Positions 41,687 to 50,617 of a stretch of 64,000 bases of DNA are shown one piece after another; position 1 is the first letter of the stretch; the number at the start of each line of letters is the position of its first letter. Source of the stretch: Halopelagius inordinatus. GTDB lineage: Archaea; Halobacteriota; Halobacteria; Halobacteriales; Haloferacaceae. The stretch covers positions 1,178,001 through 1,242,000 of the forward strand of contig NZ_FOOQ01000001.1 of the NCBI RefSeq assembly GCF_900113245.1. The letters are read 5' to 3'. The notes beneath the pieces are model-generated. The model did not search any database, had not been told where the DNA came from, and worked only from the letters and a program-made list of their open reading frames with translations. A program made the position numbers and the translations under genes.

Positions 41687-42748
41687 TCAGACGAGCGTCG
41701 CGAGGAAATCTCGGACGCGCGCGGCCGTCTCGTCCCACGTCGGATGTGAGCGGTGCGTCTCCCGCGCGGCGACGCCCATCGCGGCCAGTCGCGTGCGGTT
41801 CCGCGCGAGAACCGAGATGGCGTCGGTCACGTCGCTCGGTTCCGCGGGGTCCACGAGAAAGCCGTCTCGTCCGTCTGTGACGAGTTCCGACGCGCCCCCG
41901 GCCTGGGAGGCGACGACGGGGAGGCCGAACCCCATCGCCTCCGCGTAGACGATACCGAACCCCTCGTACGTGGAGGGAAGCGCGAACACGTGACTTCGCT
42001 CGAAAACCGACGCGAGTTCGGCGTCGGCGAGTCGTCCGGCGAACCGGACGCGGTCGGACGTGCCCGTCTCGGCGACGAGGCGTCGGAGGCGAGCGACGTG
42101 TCCGGGAGCGACAGAGAGGTCACCGACGACTGTCAGTTCCCACGGCGACGAGACGCGCGAGAGGCCGCGGACGAGCGTTTCGACGTTCTTCCGCGGCGTC
42201 ACGGAGCCGACGGCGACGACCCGAAGCGGGTCGGCGGACGCTCGCGCCCGGACGCGCCCGGGAGTCACGTCCGCGTCGAACCGGTCACCCGCGGGGTACG
42301 CGACGACGGACGGGTTCGGGTCCGTGAGTTCCGAGATGGTTCGGCGAGTCGCCTCGCTACTGCAGACGAACGCGTCGACGCCCCGCAGATACCGCGCCTC
42401 TACGGTTCGGTAGAGATTCGTCCGCAACCCGTGGTGCGGTTCCGCAGAGCGGAGGTGGTGGACGAGGGAGACGACGGGGTAGTCGAAGTCGACGCGGCGG
42501 TTCGTCCACAGGAGCGAGGGGTGACAGAGTTCGTCCTGTACGAGGACGTCGAAGTCGGCGGCGGCGAGACGGCGGCGAAGCGTCCGCGAGGCGTTGTCCG
42601 CGAAACGCCGGGCGTACGAGCGTTCGGGGAGCGACACCACCTCGACGGCGTCGCCGTCCGCCCGAAGGCGCGTTGCGAGTTCCAAGTCGTAGCGGTAGCC
42701 CCCCGACCGGCCGTCGAGCGGTCCGTATATCAGGAGGCCGACGCGCAT
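41687..42748 (-). CDS. GT4-family glycosyltransferase
   Basis: A 353-residue GT-B glycosyltransferase. The donor-binding half has 'V-G-S-V-T-P-R-K-N-V-E-T-L', 'P-S-T-Y-E-G-F-G-I-V-Y-A-E-A-M-G-F-G-L-P-V-V' (E-x7-E-type motif) and 'G-G-A-S-E-L-V'. It transfers an activated sugar to an unknown acceptor. It is the last gene of an operon with GTP cyclohydrolase III, a dehydrogenase and a PTPS-like protein; PTPS stops 4 bp upstream. That context hints at modification of a pterin- or flavin-type product, which is inference. Confidence 0.85.
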   Translation of the reverse strand: MRVGLLIYGPLDGRSGGYRYDLELATRLRADGDAVEVVSLPERSYARRFADNASRTLRRRLAAADFDVLVQDELCHPSLLWTNRRVDFDYPVVSLVHHLRSAEPHHGLRTNLYRTVEARYLRGVDAFVCSSEATRRTISELTDPNPSVVAYPAGDRFDADVTPGRVRARASADPLRVVAVGSVTPRKNVETLVRGLSRVSSPWELTVVGDLSVAPGHVARLRRLVAETGTSDRVRFAGRLADAELASVFERSHVFALPSTYEGFGIVYAEAMGFGLPVVASQAGGASELVTDGRDGFLVDPAEPSDVTDAISVLARNRTRLAAMGVAARETHRSHPTWDETAARVRDFLATLV

Positions 42749-42752
42749 CAGT

Positions 42753-43130
42753 TCAGAGCGCAGATTCGTAGGACGCCCACGCCTCGTCGTCCTCCCAGAG
42801 AGTGAGTTCGACCCGTTCTGCGGTGCCGGTGTCGCACTCGTCTACGAACGCTCGACAGAAGGCGCGCGCGAACCGTTCGACGCTCGGATTCTGTCCTTCG
42901 AACTCCGGGAGGTCGTTGAGCGTCGCGTCGCGGAAGTAGTCGAGGCAGGCGTCGATACCGGATTTCACCTCGTCGATATCGACGAGGTAGCCGTACTCGC
43001 CGAGTTCGGAGCCCGAGAGCGAGACTTCCAACTCGAAGGCGTGAGAGTGTAGTTCCCCCTCCGGGCCGGGGTCGGGAACCGTCAGGTAGTGTTGCGCGAC
43101 GAACGACCGCGTGACGGCGACGGAGTACAT
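42753..43130 (-). CDS. 6-pyruvoyl-tetrahydropterin synthase-like protein, lacking the catalytic Cys
   Basis: A 125-residue PTPS/QueD-family protein. Zn ligands seem intact: His14 (F-V-A-Q-H) and the His pair L-H-S-H near residue 33-35. 'N-P-S-V-E-R-F-A-R' matches the conserved 'P-T-x-E-N-x-A' region. The usual Cys four residues before the H-G-H motif is missing. This places it with the atypical PTPS members whose chemistry differs. ATG 43130 is preferred to an upstream start. It is in an operon with GTP cyclohydrolase III. Confidence 0.82.
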   Translation of the reverse strand: MYSVAVTRSFVAQHYLTVPDPGPEGELHSHAFELEVSLSGSELGEYGYLVDIDEVKSGIDACLDYFRDATLNDLPEFEGQNPSVERFARAFCRAFVDECDTGTAERVELTLWEDDEAWASYESAL

Positions 43131-43173
43131 GACACCACGTTGCGCACGTCGCGACAATAGCGTTCCGCCGCCC

Positions 43174-44193
43174 TCAGTACTCGAAGAGCACCTGCACGAC
43201 GCCGTCGGACCGGTCAGACAGCAGTTCGTACGCGTCGGGCGCGTCCGAGATATCGACGCGGTGCGTGAGAAACTGCGCCGTGTCGACCGACGAAAGCAGG
43301 TCCCACGCCGTATCGAGACGACGCTGTTTGTCCCACCGCCCGCGGAGCGACGGGTCGACGGTACTGACCTGACTGCTCTGCAGTTCGATTCGGCTCCGGT
43401 GATAGCGCCCGCCGAGTTCCAAGGGGGCGCGTTTCGTTCCGTACCACGACCCGACGACGACTCGCGAGTCGTACCCCGCGACGCCGACGGCGTCGTCTAA
43501 GGCCTCCGGGTCGCCCGACACCTCGACCGAGAGGTCGACTCCCTCGCCCGTCGCCGTGGCCGGTCCCGTCGGAGCGAGTTCGGCGCGCGCGTCCGCCGGC
43601 GCGTACGCCTCGTCGGCCCCGAGTTCGAGGGCGCGTTCGCGGCGCTTCCGGTCGGGTTCGACCGCCGCGAGCGACGCGAGGGGAAACCGCGACAGCACCG
43701 CCGTCGTCGCGAGTCCGACCGGTCCCTGCCCGAAGACGGCGACGCGTTCGCCGAGACGGGGTCGGCCGTCCATGACGAGATTCGCCGCCGTCTCGACGGT
43801 CGGAAGCAGCGTCGCTTGGGCGGGCGAACAGCCGTCGGGGACGACGTGCAACTCCTCGGGACGGGCGAGGAACCGACTCTCGTGGGGGTGAAACACGAAC
43901 ACCGTCCGCCCGACCCAGTCGTCGTCGACGTCGGCGCCCGTCTCAGTCACCTCGCCGACGCAGGCGTAGCCGTACGTCATCGGGTAGGAAAACGAGCCGT
44001 CGAGCGCGGGAATCGTCTCGTCTACCGCCATCTCCTCGGGCACCTCGTCCCGGTAGACGAGGAGTTCGGTGCCCGGACTGACCGCAGAGAACAGCGTGTC
44101 GACCAGAACTTCGTCGGCGTCGGGCCCCGGAACCGGTCGCTCGCGGAGTTCGACCCGTTCGGGTCCCACGAAGAAAAGCGAGCGAGCAGCCAT
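43174..44193 (-). CDS. Medium-chain dehydrogenase/reductase
   Basis: A 339-residue MDR-superfamily oxidoreductase. The N-terminal GroES-like domain has 'L-F-S-A-V-S-P-G-T-E-L-L-V-Y', the Rossmann motif is 'V-A-V-F-G-Q-G-P-V-G-L-A', and there is no four-Cys structural zinc loop. The usual G-H-E zinc motif reads Y-G-Y-A-C-V-G-E, so zinc dependence is doubtful. It resembles BchC-type and related dehydrogenases. ATG 44193 starts 5 bp after the GTP cyclohydrolase stop. Substrate may be a pathway intermediate of this operon. Confidence 0.82.
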   Translation of the reverse strand: MAARSLFFVGPERVELRERPVPGPDADEVLVDTLFSAVSPGTELLVYRDEVPEEMAVDETIPALDGSFSYPMTYGYACVGEVTETGADVDDDWVGRTVFVFHPHESRFLARPEELHVVPDGCSPAQATLLPTVETAANLVMDGRPRLGERVAVFGQGPVGLATTAVLSRFPLASLAAVEPDRKRRERALELGADEAYAPADARAELAPTGPATATGEGVDLSVEVSGDPEALDDAVGVAGYDSRVVVGSWYGTKRAPLELGGRYHRSRIELQSSQVSTVDPSLRGRWDKQRRLDTAWDLLSSVDTAQFLTHRVDISDAPDAYELLSDRSDGVVQVLFEY

Positions 44194-44198
44194 CGTAC

Positions 44199-44990
44199 TC
44201 AGTCCTCTGCGAGTTCGACGTCCGGACGCGGCGTCTCTATCTCGACGACCGTCCCGCGGTGGCGGCATTCTTCGAGGGCGTGTTTCGCGACCATTCCGGC
44301 CTCTTGGACGTCGTCTGCCACGCCGACGCCGACTTTGAGTTCGACGCCGACGTCGCCCTCGACGTGGTCGATAGCCGACCGGTAGGCTTCCTCTCGCATC
44401 TCCGGGCAGACCGAGATGATGTTGTCGCCGCCGACGAAAAACGAGAGCGCGCCGTGTTCCTCGCGGAGGTGGCGCATCAGCGAGGCGTACCCCTGCTCTA
44501 TGTGGATGAACGAGTCGAACTCGTTGAGTTGGTCCGTGTACTTACCAGTCGCGTCGTTGACGTCGAAGTGGGCTATCTGGAGGTCCGTCGGCGTGCGTTC
44601 CCGTTCTGCGAGCGTCGTTCCGGCGAGCACTTCTCTCCTGTCGCCGTCTTGGGCGCTTCCGGCGCGTTGCAGACCCGTCGTTGCCGTCTCCAGTGCGTCG
44701 ACGGGCGACGGATCGACGCCGATACCGAGACTGATGCTCACGGGGTATCGGTTGCCGATGGACTCTTGCATGAGTTCGTGGTCGCTCTCGTCTAACCCGT
44801 TCGTGACGGCGACCATGTTGTCGAACCGCGTAAAGAAGACGTACCCATCCCGACTTCCGACGAACTGCGCGAGGTCCGCGAACAGCCGCGATTGGAGCGT
44901 CTGCAGGTCCATCTCCCGTCGCGGTTCCGGGGTGACCGTCCACGGACCGTAGTTGTCTATCTGGATGAGCGAAAGCTGCGTGTTCGTCAC
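44199..44990 (-). CDS. arfA: GTP cyclohydrolase III (IIa)
   Basis: A 263-residue enzyme that opens GTP to 2-amino-5-formylamino-6-ribosylaminopyrimidinone phosphate, the first archaeal riboflavin and F420 step. Two related nucleotidyl-cyclase-like halves are seen: 'Y-V-F-F-T-R-F-D-N-M-V-A-V-T' in the first and 'S-F-F-V-G-G-D-N-I-I-S-V' in the second, and 'V-S-I-S-L-G-I-G-V' and 'L-K-V-G-V-G-V'. The GTG at 44990 is the start (typical for the family). It leads a four-gene operon. Confidence 0.92.
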   Translation of the reverse strand: MTNTQLSLIQIDNYGPWTVTPEPRREMDLQTLQSRLFADLAQFVGSRDGYVFFTRFDNMVAVTNGLDESDHELMQESIGNRYPVSISLGIGVDPSPVDALETATTGLQRAGSAQDGDRREVLAGTTLAERERTPTDLQIAHFDVNDATGKYTDQLNEFDSFIHIEQGYASLMRHLREEHGALSFFVGGDNIISVCPEMREEAYRSAIDHVEGDVGVELKVGVGVADDVQEAGMVAKHALEECRHRGTVVEIETPRPDVELAED

Positions 44991-45061
44991 ACCCGCTCAA
45001 AAGGGAGACTCGCATATCGTTCTTTGGTTCTTGTACGTCGCGGGGGATGCGGGAGCGTCGG

Positions 45062-45289
45062 CTAAGCGGCCGCCTGCTGATTGAGCCAGATGAGCGCCGC
45101 GTCGAACACCAACCAGAGGACGACCCACGTCACGATGCCGACGAACGCGATAGCCGTCGTAGAGAGGAGGGGAACGAGGCTCGCGACGGCCACCAACACG
45201 GAGTACGCGAGAAACATCGCCAACAGGGCGGCACCCAACCCCAACACGCCGCAGGCGTAGTGACCCCTCCCGAGAGTCGCGTCCCGCAT
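45062..45289 (-). CDS. Small two-TM membrane protein
   Basis: A 75-residue protein with two TM spans (about 17-40 and 47-68; 'A-F-V-G-I-V-T-W-V-V-L-W-L-V-F-D-A-A') and no motif. ATG at 45289 is my choice; another ATG at 45349 adds 20 residues and sits next to the AT-rich catatatgg motif, so the start is uncertain. It is head to head with the HAD phosphatase gene. Family unknown. Confidence 0.6.
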   Translation of the reverse strand: MRDATLGRGHYACGVLGLGAALLAMFLAYSVLVAVASLVPLLSTTAIAFVGIVTWVVLWLVFDAALIWLNQQAAA

Positions 45290-45432
45290 CGCCGTATCCG
45301 GCGTTCTCCCTCTCGGCCCCGCACCGCCGGAGTGGATGAGGAACAGCATATATGGACATATGGTACCGTGTGACATAATTCTTCGCCTCGGCGGCATCGG
45401 ATTCAACACCGCACCGTCCGAACGAGTCACCG

Positions 45433-46227
45433 ATGAACTACCGCGGAGCCATCTTGGACGTAGACGGGACGGTGGTGCGGGGCGACGAACCGATAGCCGG
45501 TGCGGGCGACGGACTCAGCGCCATCGAGTCGGCGGGACTCGGGCGCGTCTTCGTCTCGAACAACCCGACTAAACGGCCGACGGCGTACGAAGAACGGTTC
45601 GCGCGTGCGGGCTTCGAGGTGGACGAGACGGAAGTCGTCACCGCCGGAACCGTGACGGCGCGGTACTTCGCCGAGGAACGCCCCGACGCGGCGGTGTACG
45701 TCGTCGGCGAGGGCGGACTCGTAGAGATACTCGACGAGGCGGGCGTCTCCGTCGTCGAGGACGCCGACGACGCCGACGTCTATCTCGTCTCCATCGACCG
45801 GTCGTTCGACTACGACACCCTCTGTGACGCCCTCGACATCCTCGCGGACGACGGCGTCGCGTTCGTCGGTACCGACCCCGACATGGTCATCCCGGGGGCG
45901 GAACGCGACGTGCCGGGGTCCGGAGCGGTCATCAACGCCGTCGCGGGCGTCTCCGAGAGGGAACCCGACGCCGTGTTGGGAAAGCCCTCCGAGACGGCGC
46001 GGACGATGGCTCTCGAACGATTGGGAACCGACCCCGAGGAGACAGTCGTCGTCGGGGACAGACTCGACACCGACATCGCCCTCGGCGAACGCTTCGGGAT
46101 GACCACCGTCCTCGTCAGAACCGGAATCACGGACGAGGAGACGCTCTCTCGGTCGTCTATCGAACCCGACTACGTCCTCGACTCGTTGGGCGATATCGGC
46201 CGCGTCCTCGACGGGTCGGCGAACTGA
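45433..46227 (+). CDS. HAD-family (NagD/Pgp-like) phosphatase
   Basis: A 264-residue haloacid-dehalogenase phosphatase. Motif I is I-L-D-V-D-G-T-V (Asp9, Asp11), motif II is V-S-N-N-P-T, and motif III/IV are L-G-K-P-S and 'V-V-V-G-D-R-L-D-T-D-I'. The NagD-type C2 cap follows. Substrates of the group include phosphoglycolate and nucleotide monophosphates; the natural one is unknown. Confidence 0.9.
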   Translation: MNYRGAILDVDGTVVRGDEPIAGAGDGLSAIESAGLGRVFVSNNPTKRPTAYEERFARAGFEVDETEVVTAGTVTARYFAEERPDAAVYVVGEGGLVEILDEAGVSVVEDADDADVYLVSIDRSFDYDTLCDALDILADDGVAFVGTDPDMVIPGAERDVPGSGAVINAVAGVSEREPDAVLGKPSETARTMALERLGTDPEETVVVGDRLDTDIALGERFGMTTVLVRTGITDEETLSRSSIEPDYVLDSLGDIGRVLDGSAN

Positions 46228-46279
46228 CAGCACGCAATCGTTATCCGCTCTCGCCGAGACCGGACGGTGGGTGATACCG

Positions 46280-46870
46280 ATGAGCAAGCGAATCCTGATG
46301 ATAGTCGGCGACTTCGGCGAAGACTACGAGATAATGGTGCCGTACCAGGCGCTGACGATGGTCGGACACGAGGTAGACACCGTCTGCCCGGAGAAGGAGG
46401 CGGGTGAAACGGTGAAGACGGCGATTCACGACTTCCGCGGGGACCAGACGTACGTGGAGTCCCGCGGGCACGACTTCGAGTTGAACGCGACGCTCGACGA
46501 CGTCGACCCGTCCGAGTACGACGCACTCGTCGTTCCCGGCGGGCGCGCGCCCGAGTACCTCCGGACGCACGAGGAGGTTCTCGACGCCGTCCGGCATTTC
46601 TTCGACGAGGAGAAACCGGTGGCGTCGCTCTGTCACGGCCCGCAGATTCTCGCCGCCGCGGGCGTCTTAGACGGGTACGAGATGACCGCCTACCCCGCCG
46701 TGCGCGCCGAGGTGGAGGCTGCGGGCTGTTCGTGGGTGGACGAGGTGACGGTGGACCGCAACCTCGTCACCGGACAGGCGTGGCCCGACCACCCCGAGTG
46801 GTTGGCGGCGTTCTTGGACCTCCTCGGCACCGACGTCTCCGAGACGGAACCCGCCGCCGCGGACGACTGA
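46280..46870 (+). CDS. DJ-1/PfpI-family protein
   Basis: A 196-residue class I glutamine-amidotransferase-like protein. The nucleophile elbow 'V-A-S-L-C-H-G-P-Q' is intact, with a following His, and 'G-D-F-G-E-D-Y-E' carries the acidic residue near the active site. Family members deglycate proteins or act as chaperones or peptidases. ATG 46280 is preferred over a GTG three codons before. Its role here is not evident. Confidence 0.9.
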   Translation: MSKRILMIVGDFGEDYEIMVPYQALTMVGHEVDTVCPEKEAGETVKTAIHDFRGDQTYVESRGHDFELNATLDDVDPSEYDALVVPGGRAPEYLRTHEEVLDAVRHFFDEEKPVASLCHGPQILAAAGVLDGYEMTAYPAVRAEVEAAGCSWVDEVTVDRNLVTGQAWPDHPEWLAAFLDLLGTDVSETEPAAADD

Positions 46871-46926
46871 CTCGCCGACAGTACGTTTCTTTCGAACCGA
46901 GCGTGCGTGGGACTGTCTGACAAAGA

Positions 46927-46933
46927 TTTATAT
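46927..46933 (+). promoter_or_regulatory. TATA box of the 57-residue protein gene
   Basis: TTTATAT lies 24-30 bp before the ATG at 46957, with an AT-rich flank (gacaaagattta), as expected for a leaderless transcript. Confidence 0.6.
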
Positions 46934-46956
46934 CGTGGAGTGTGCTACCAGTGGGT

Positions 46957-47130
46957 ATGCAAGGACAGCCGAACAGCCCGTACGTCTTCGACGAAGACGT
47001 GCAAGAACTCCACGGTCCGCGCCTGTCGAACGACGAGATAGAAGAATTCACCCTCCACGACCCCGAGGAACGGGAGGTCGTCATCGTAGACGGAGAGGCG
47101 ATGAGTTACCGGGCGTACCATCGCCGCTGA
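46957..47130 (+). CDS. Small acidic haloarchaeal protein
   Basis: A 57-residue acidic protein, with 'Y-V-F-D-E-D-V-Q-E-L-H-G', 'D-P-E-E-R-E-V-V-I-V-D-G' and a short tail. No family is recognised and there is no TM segment. The ATG at 46957 has a strong TATA element 24-30 bp upstream, good evidence that it is expressed. Confidence 0.65.
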   Translation: MQGQPNSPYVFDEDVQELHGPRLSNDEIEEFTLHDPEEREVVIVDGEAMSYRAYHRR

Positions 47131-47252
47131 GGCGGACCACCGTCGGTCGCCTCGTCCGCGCGGGGCGTTCGACTCTCCGTACCGGAGACTCTCCGAAAGC
47201 GGACGCGGCCGAACTCGTCTCCGAAAAAATCGGGGTGTACGACTCGTCGTCC

Positions 47253-47651
47253 TCAGAACGCGCCGCCGTGCACTTCGATGTCGGCGTGGAGACCCTCGCG
47301 GAGGGCCGCGTGGACGTGGCAGATGCCCTCTGCGCGTTCGACGATCTCGTCGAACTCGTCGTCCTCTAAGTCGGCCTCCACGTGGATGGCGAAGCTAATG
47401 CGTTCGAGGTCGTCGTCGTCGTCGATGTCGGCGTCGGCGTCGATCTGAACCTTACCGAGGTCGTCGTGGCCCGTCTGTTGGCCGCCGACGCGGAACGCGG
47501 GCAGGAAACAAGACGCGTAATCCGCGACGAGTACCTCGTTCGGGTTCGGACCCTCCTCGTTCGTGGCGTCGATTGTGAGTTCGAAGTCGCCGACTTGACT
47601 CGTGGACGCGAAACCTTCTTCGCTGACGGTGGACGTTTGGATGTCGCTCAT
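47253..47651 (-). CDS. OsmC-family peroxidase-like protein
   Basis: A 132-residue OsmC/Ohr family protein. The two redox cysteines are C48 (A-S-C-F) and C111 (G-I-C-H-V), at the usual spacing; 'E-G-P-N-P-N-E-V-L-V-A-D-Y-A-S' is the classic motif. It detoxifies organic hydroperoxides or handles thiols. It probably has its own promoter. Confidence 0.9.
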   Translation of the reverse strand: MSDIQTSTVSEEGFASTSQVGDFELTIDATNEEGPNPNEVLVADYASCFLPAFRVGGQQTGHDDLGKVQIDADADIDDDDDLERISFAIHVEADLEDDEFDEIVERAEGICHVHAALREGLHADIEVHGGAF

Positions 47652-47810
47652 TGCGTTCGTACACTGGGGTCCCGCCGTCCTAAAGGTTGCTCAAACTCGC
47701 GGTCGAAAGTCACCTCCGTCGCTCGATTCGGAGTTCGACGCGCCGAAGAAATACTGCCAGAGGAGATTGTCTAGCGACGCGGCTCGTGTCGCCGCCGGTC
47801 GGGCGGCGCG

Positions 47811-48533
47811 TTACTCCAGCGTGAACGTCTCGTCGCCGTCGAGGACGTGTACGTCGGCGTCCGACCCCGTCGCCTTCACCTCGTTGACGAAGTCTTCGAC
47901 GTCGATTTCGACGGGCGGGAACGTGTCGTAATGCATCGGGAACACGTGGTCGACGCCCAACCAGTCGGCGGCGACGGCGGCCTGCCACGGACCCATCGTG
48001 AAGTGGTCGCCGCACGGCAACGCGGCGGCGTCGGGTTCGAGGAACGGTGCGATGACGTCTATCATCTCCGACATGAGCGCCGTGTCCCCGGCGTGGTAGA
48101 ACGCCGTCGCGTCCTGGTCCGAGGCCTGCGTCGGTTTCTGGTCGCTGATGACGAACCCGGCGGGCATCCCGATGTCGTGTTCGTACCCCGTGTTGAGGCC
48201 GTTCGTGTGGTCCGCGCGGTGCATCGTCACGAACGCGTCGCCGCATTCGACGGTGCCGCCGAGGTTCATGCCGATGGCGTCGTCGAAGCCGTGTTCGTCC
48301 TGCATGAACGCCGTCATCTCGGGGACGGCGACGAGTGTCGCGTCCGTGAACGCGCCGGCGTCGGCGATGTGGTCGGCGTGGCCGTGCGTCAACAGCAGGT
48401 AGTCGGGCGTCTCCACGTCGTCGGGTTCGAGGTCGGTGAAGGGGTTGTCGAAGAACGGGTCGATGAGGAACGTCGTTCCGTCGACGTCGACGTGCCACGT
48501 GGAGTGGCCGTGCCAAGTGAGTTCCATCGTCAT
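47811..48533 (-). CDS. UPF0173 metal-dependent hydrolase
   Basis: A 240-residue metallo-beta-lactamase-fold hydrolase. The zinc motif L-T-H50-G-H52-A-D54-H55 is intact and a second His/Asp set (H-A-G-D-T, then H-Y-D-T) follows. It matches UPF0173 proteins of unknown substrate. The start at 48533 (M-T-M-E-L) is chosen; ATG 48527 is also possible. It is divergent from the next small membrane protein (73 bp between starts). Confidence 0.88.
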   Translation of the reverse strand: MTMELTWHGHSTWHVDVDGTTFLIDPFFDNPFTDLEPDDVETPDYLLLTHGHADHIADAGAFTDATLVAVPEMTAFMQDEHGFDDAIGMNLGGTVECGDAFVTMHRADHTNGLNTGYEHDIGMPAGFVISDQKPTQASDQDATAFYHAGDTALMSEMIDVIAPFLEPDAAALPCGDHFTMGPWQAAVAADWLGVDHVFPMHYDTFPPVEIDVEDFVNEVKATGSDADVHVLDGDETFTLE

Positions 48534-48606
48534 GAGTCGGGGAGAACTACTCACGACAGCGCCATAAAAGATGCCGACCGACGGCGTCCTCGCGGACGAC
48601 AGACAT

Positions 48607-48993
48607 ATGCTCCGAACGTCCGTTCCGGGGGATATGTCGCCCTCCCTCCCGTTCGGTGGCGGAATCAGTCGCTACCGCGCAGTCGTCGCGGCCGTCTTCA
48701 CCGCCTTGGTCGTACTCTGGGTCGCGTTCGTCCCGCTTTCGCCGGTCGCCGTCGCGTTGGCGGCCGTTTCGGTGGTGTACTTCGTCGCGAACGCGTTCGA
48801 TAGCGTCCGTTCGCACCCGTTGTACGACCTCGCGTCGGCGGCGTTCGTCGCTCTGTTGTTCGCGCTCTGGTATTCGATTTCCGACGCCGACAGCGCGTTC
48901 CTCGCGGCGTTGACGGTTCTCGCCGCCCTCGGCGTCGTCGTCGAGGCGTACAACTACCGACACGGCACGTCGCATCTCCGATTCGACTTCTGA
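48607..48993 (+). CDS. Small haloarchaeal membrane protein
   Basis: A protein of about 128 residues with four hydrophobic segments (about 33-50, 50-70, 80-100, 100-120). ATG 48607 is chosen; 48571 and 48634 are alternatives. A TATA-like cataaaag at 48561-48568 lies 39-46 bp before 48607. No family is recognised. Confidence 0.6.
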   Translation: MLRTSVPGDMSPSLPFGGGISRYRAVVAAVFTALVVLWVAFVPLSPVAVALAAVSVVYFVANAFDSVRSHPLYDLASAAFVALLFALWYSISDADSAFLAALTVLAALGVVVEAYNYRHGTSHLRFDF

Positions 48994-49082
48994 GCCGCCG
49001 CGGAGACGGAGTCGTTCTCGTCTGCGCGACGTTCCCTCCGAGGCGTAGTGACACTCTTTCTCCGACGCGCCGACGGGTGGAT

Positions 49083-49766
49083 ATGGAGTACGACATCACT
49101 CACCGTCCGTCCGACTCGCTTCTGACCGTCTCTCTCGACGCGGGCGAGGAGATACGGGCCGAGGGCGGCGCGATGGTCTCTCACGACGCCAGCGTCGAGA
49201 TGGAGACGAACGCCACGGGCGGCTTTCTGAAGTCGATTCGTCGGTCGTTCGGCGGCGAGAGCTTCTATCAGAACACGTTTCGCGCGACGGAGGCGGGCGG
49301 CGTCTCCTTCGCGCCGCCCCTCCCCGGCGACGTGACGCACGTCGAACTGACAGACGAGACGGTGTACGTCCAGTCGGGGTCGTACCTCGCGGGCGACACC
49401 GCCCTCGACGTGGACACGAAGTTCGGCGGGTCCCGTTCGTTCTTCGGCGGGGAGGGACTGTTCCTCTTGAAAATCGCGGGCACGGGACCAACGTTCCTGT
49501 CGAGTTACGGAGCGATAGAGGAGGTGGACGTGGGCGCGGCGGACCCGTTCGTCGTCGATACGGGCCACATCGTCGCGTTCGAGGAGTCCGTCGATTTCAC
49601 CGTGCGGCGCGTCGGCGGCCTGAAATCGACGGTTCTCAGCGGTGAGGGACTCGTCTGCGAGTTCCGCGGCGACGGGAAGGTGTGGCTGCAGACGCGGAGC
49701 GCCGACGCGTTCCTCTCGTGGCTGATACCCAAGCTACCGGCGCGGCCGCCGTCGTCGGGACCGTAG
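49083..49766 (+). CDS. TIGR00266/AIM24-family protein
   Basis: A 227-residue beta-rich protein. 'G-E-E-I-R-A-E-G-G-A-M-V-S' near the start, 'F-T-A-T-E-A-G-G'-like strand, 'G-E-G-L-F-L-L-K-I-A-G-T-G' and 'G-G-L-K-S-T-V-L-S-G-E-G-L-V' near the end are TIGR00266 hallmarks. The fold is related to tryptophan RNA-binding attenuator-like proteins and AIM24. Function is unknown. ATG 49083 chosen over a GTG two codons before. Confidence 0.88.
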   Translation: MEYDITHRPSDSLLTVSLDAGEEIRAEGGAMVSHDASVEMETNATGGFLKSIRRSFGGESFYQNTFRATEAGGVSFAPPLPGDVTHVELTDETVYVQSGSYLAGDTALDVDTKFGGSRSFFGGEGLFLLKIAGTGPTFLSSYGAIEEVDVGAADPFVVDTGHIVAFEESVDFTVRRVGGLKSTVLSGEGLVCEFRGDGKVWLQTRSADAFLSWLIPKLPARPPSSGP

Positions 49767-49818
49767 CGGGATTTCCGCGAGGGAAAGAACGAAGCCGAGG
49801 GACCGAGACGGACCGGTC

Positions 49819-50565
49819 ATGCATCAGGTACGGTTTCGGGACCCTGCGGGGTCCGTCCGGCGCGGCGAGTGGCACGACGACGTTGACGAGACGCATCGCA
49901 TCTCGTTCGGCGGCGAGACGTACGCGGTAGACGAGGTGGACGTGCTTCCGCCGGCCGAACCGACGAAGATAGTCTGCGTCGGGCGCAACTACGCGAAACA
50001 CGCAGCAGAGCGAAACGAGGACGTGCCGGACCGACCGCTCCTGTTTCTCAAACCGCCGAACGCGCTGGCCGCCCACGGTGATACCGTGACGCTCCCCGCC
50101 GGTAAAGAACGGGTCGAGTGGGAGGCGGAACTGGCCGTCGTCGTCGGCGAGCAGTGCCGAAACGTCACGGAGGACGAGGCGATGGACTACGTCGCCGGCG
50201 TCACCTGCATGAACGACATCTCGAACCGAGACGACCAAGCAAGAGAGCAAAACTGGGTCCGCGGGAAGGCGTTCGACAACAGCGCTCCCCTCGGCCCGGT
50301 TCTCGCGACGCCCGACGAGGTACCCGACGACGCGAGCGTCGAACTGCGCGTGAACGGCGAGACGAAGCAGTCCTCCTCCATCGACGCGTTCATCTTCTCG
50401 ATTCCGGAGTTGATAGCGGAGATTACGGAGTACGTGACGCTCGAACCCGGCGACGTCATCTCGACGGGGACGCCCGAGGGCGTCGGCCCTCTCTCGGACG
50501 GCGACAGGGTCGAAGTCGAAGTCGAAGGCGTCGGCGTCCTCGAACACGACGTGCGCGTTCCGTAA
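49819..50565 (+). CDS. Fumarylacetoacetate hydrolase-family protein
   Basis: A 248-residue FAH-family enzyme. 'V-C-V-G-R-N-Y-A-K-H' and 'F-L-K-P-P-N' are followed by metal ligands in 'E-W-E-A-E-L-A-V-V' and 'M-N-D-I-S-N-R-D', and 'S-T-G-T-P-E-G-V-G' near the end. It hydrolyses or decarboxylates a beta-diketo-acid-like compound. The substrate is not predicted by context. Confidence 0.9.
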   Translation: MHQVRFRDPAGSVRRGEWHDDVDETHRISFGGETYAVDEVDVLPPAEPTKIVCVGRNYAKHAAERNEDVPDRPLLFLKPPNALAAHGDTVTLPAGKERVEWEAELAVVVGEQCRNVTEDEAMDYVAGVTCMNDISNRDDQAREQNWVRGKAFDNSAPLGPVLATPDEVPDDASVELRVNGETKQSSSIDAFIFSIPELIAEITEYVTLEPGDVISTGTPEGVGPLSDGDRVEVEVEGVGVLEHDVRVP

Positions 50566-50617
50566 CGCGAGACAGTACCGTCACAGAACTCATCTGTCCG
50601 CGCGGCGTACGCCGACT

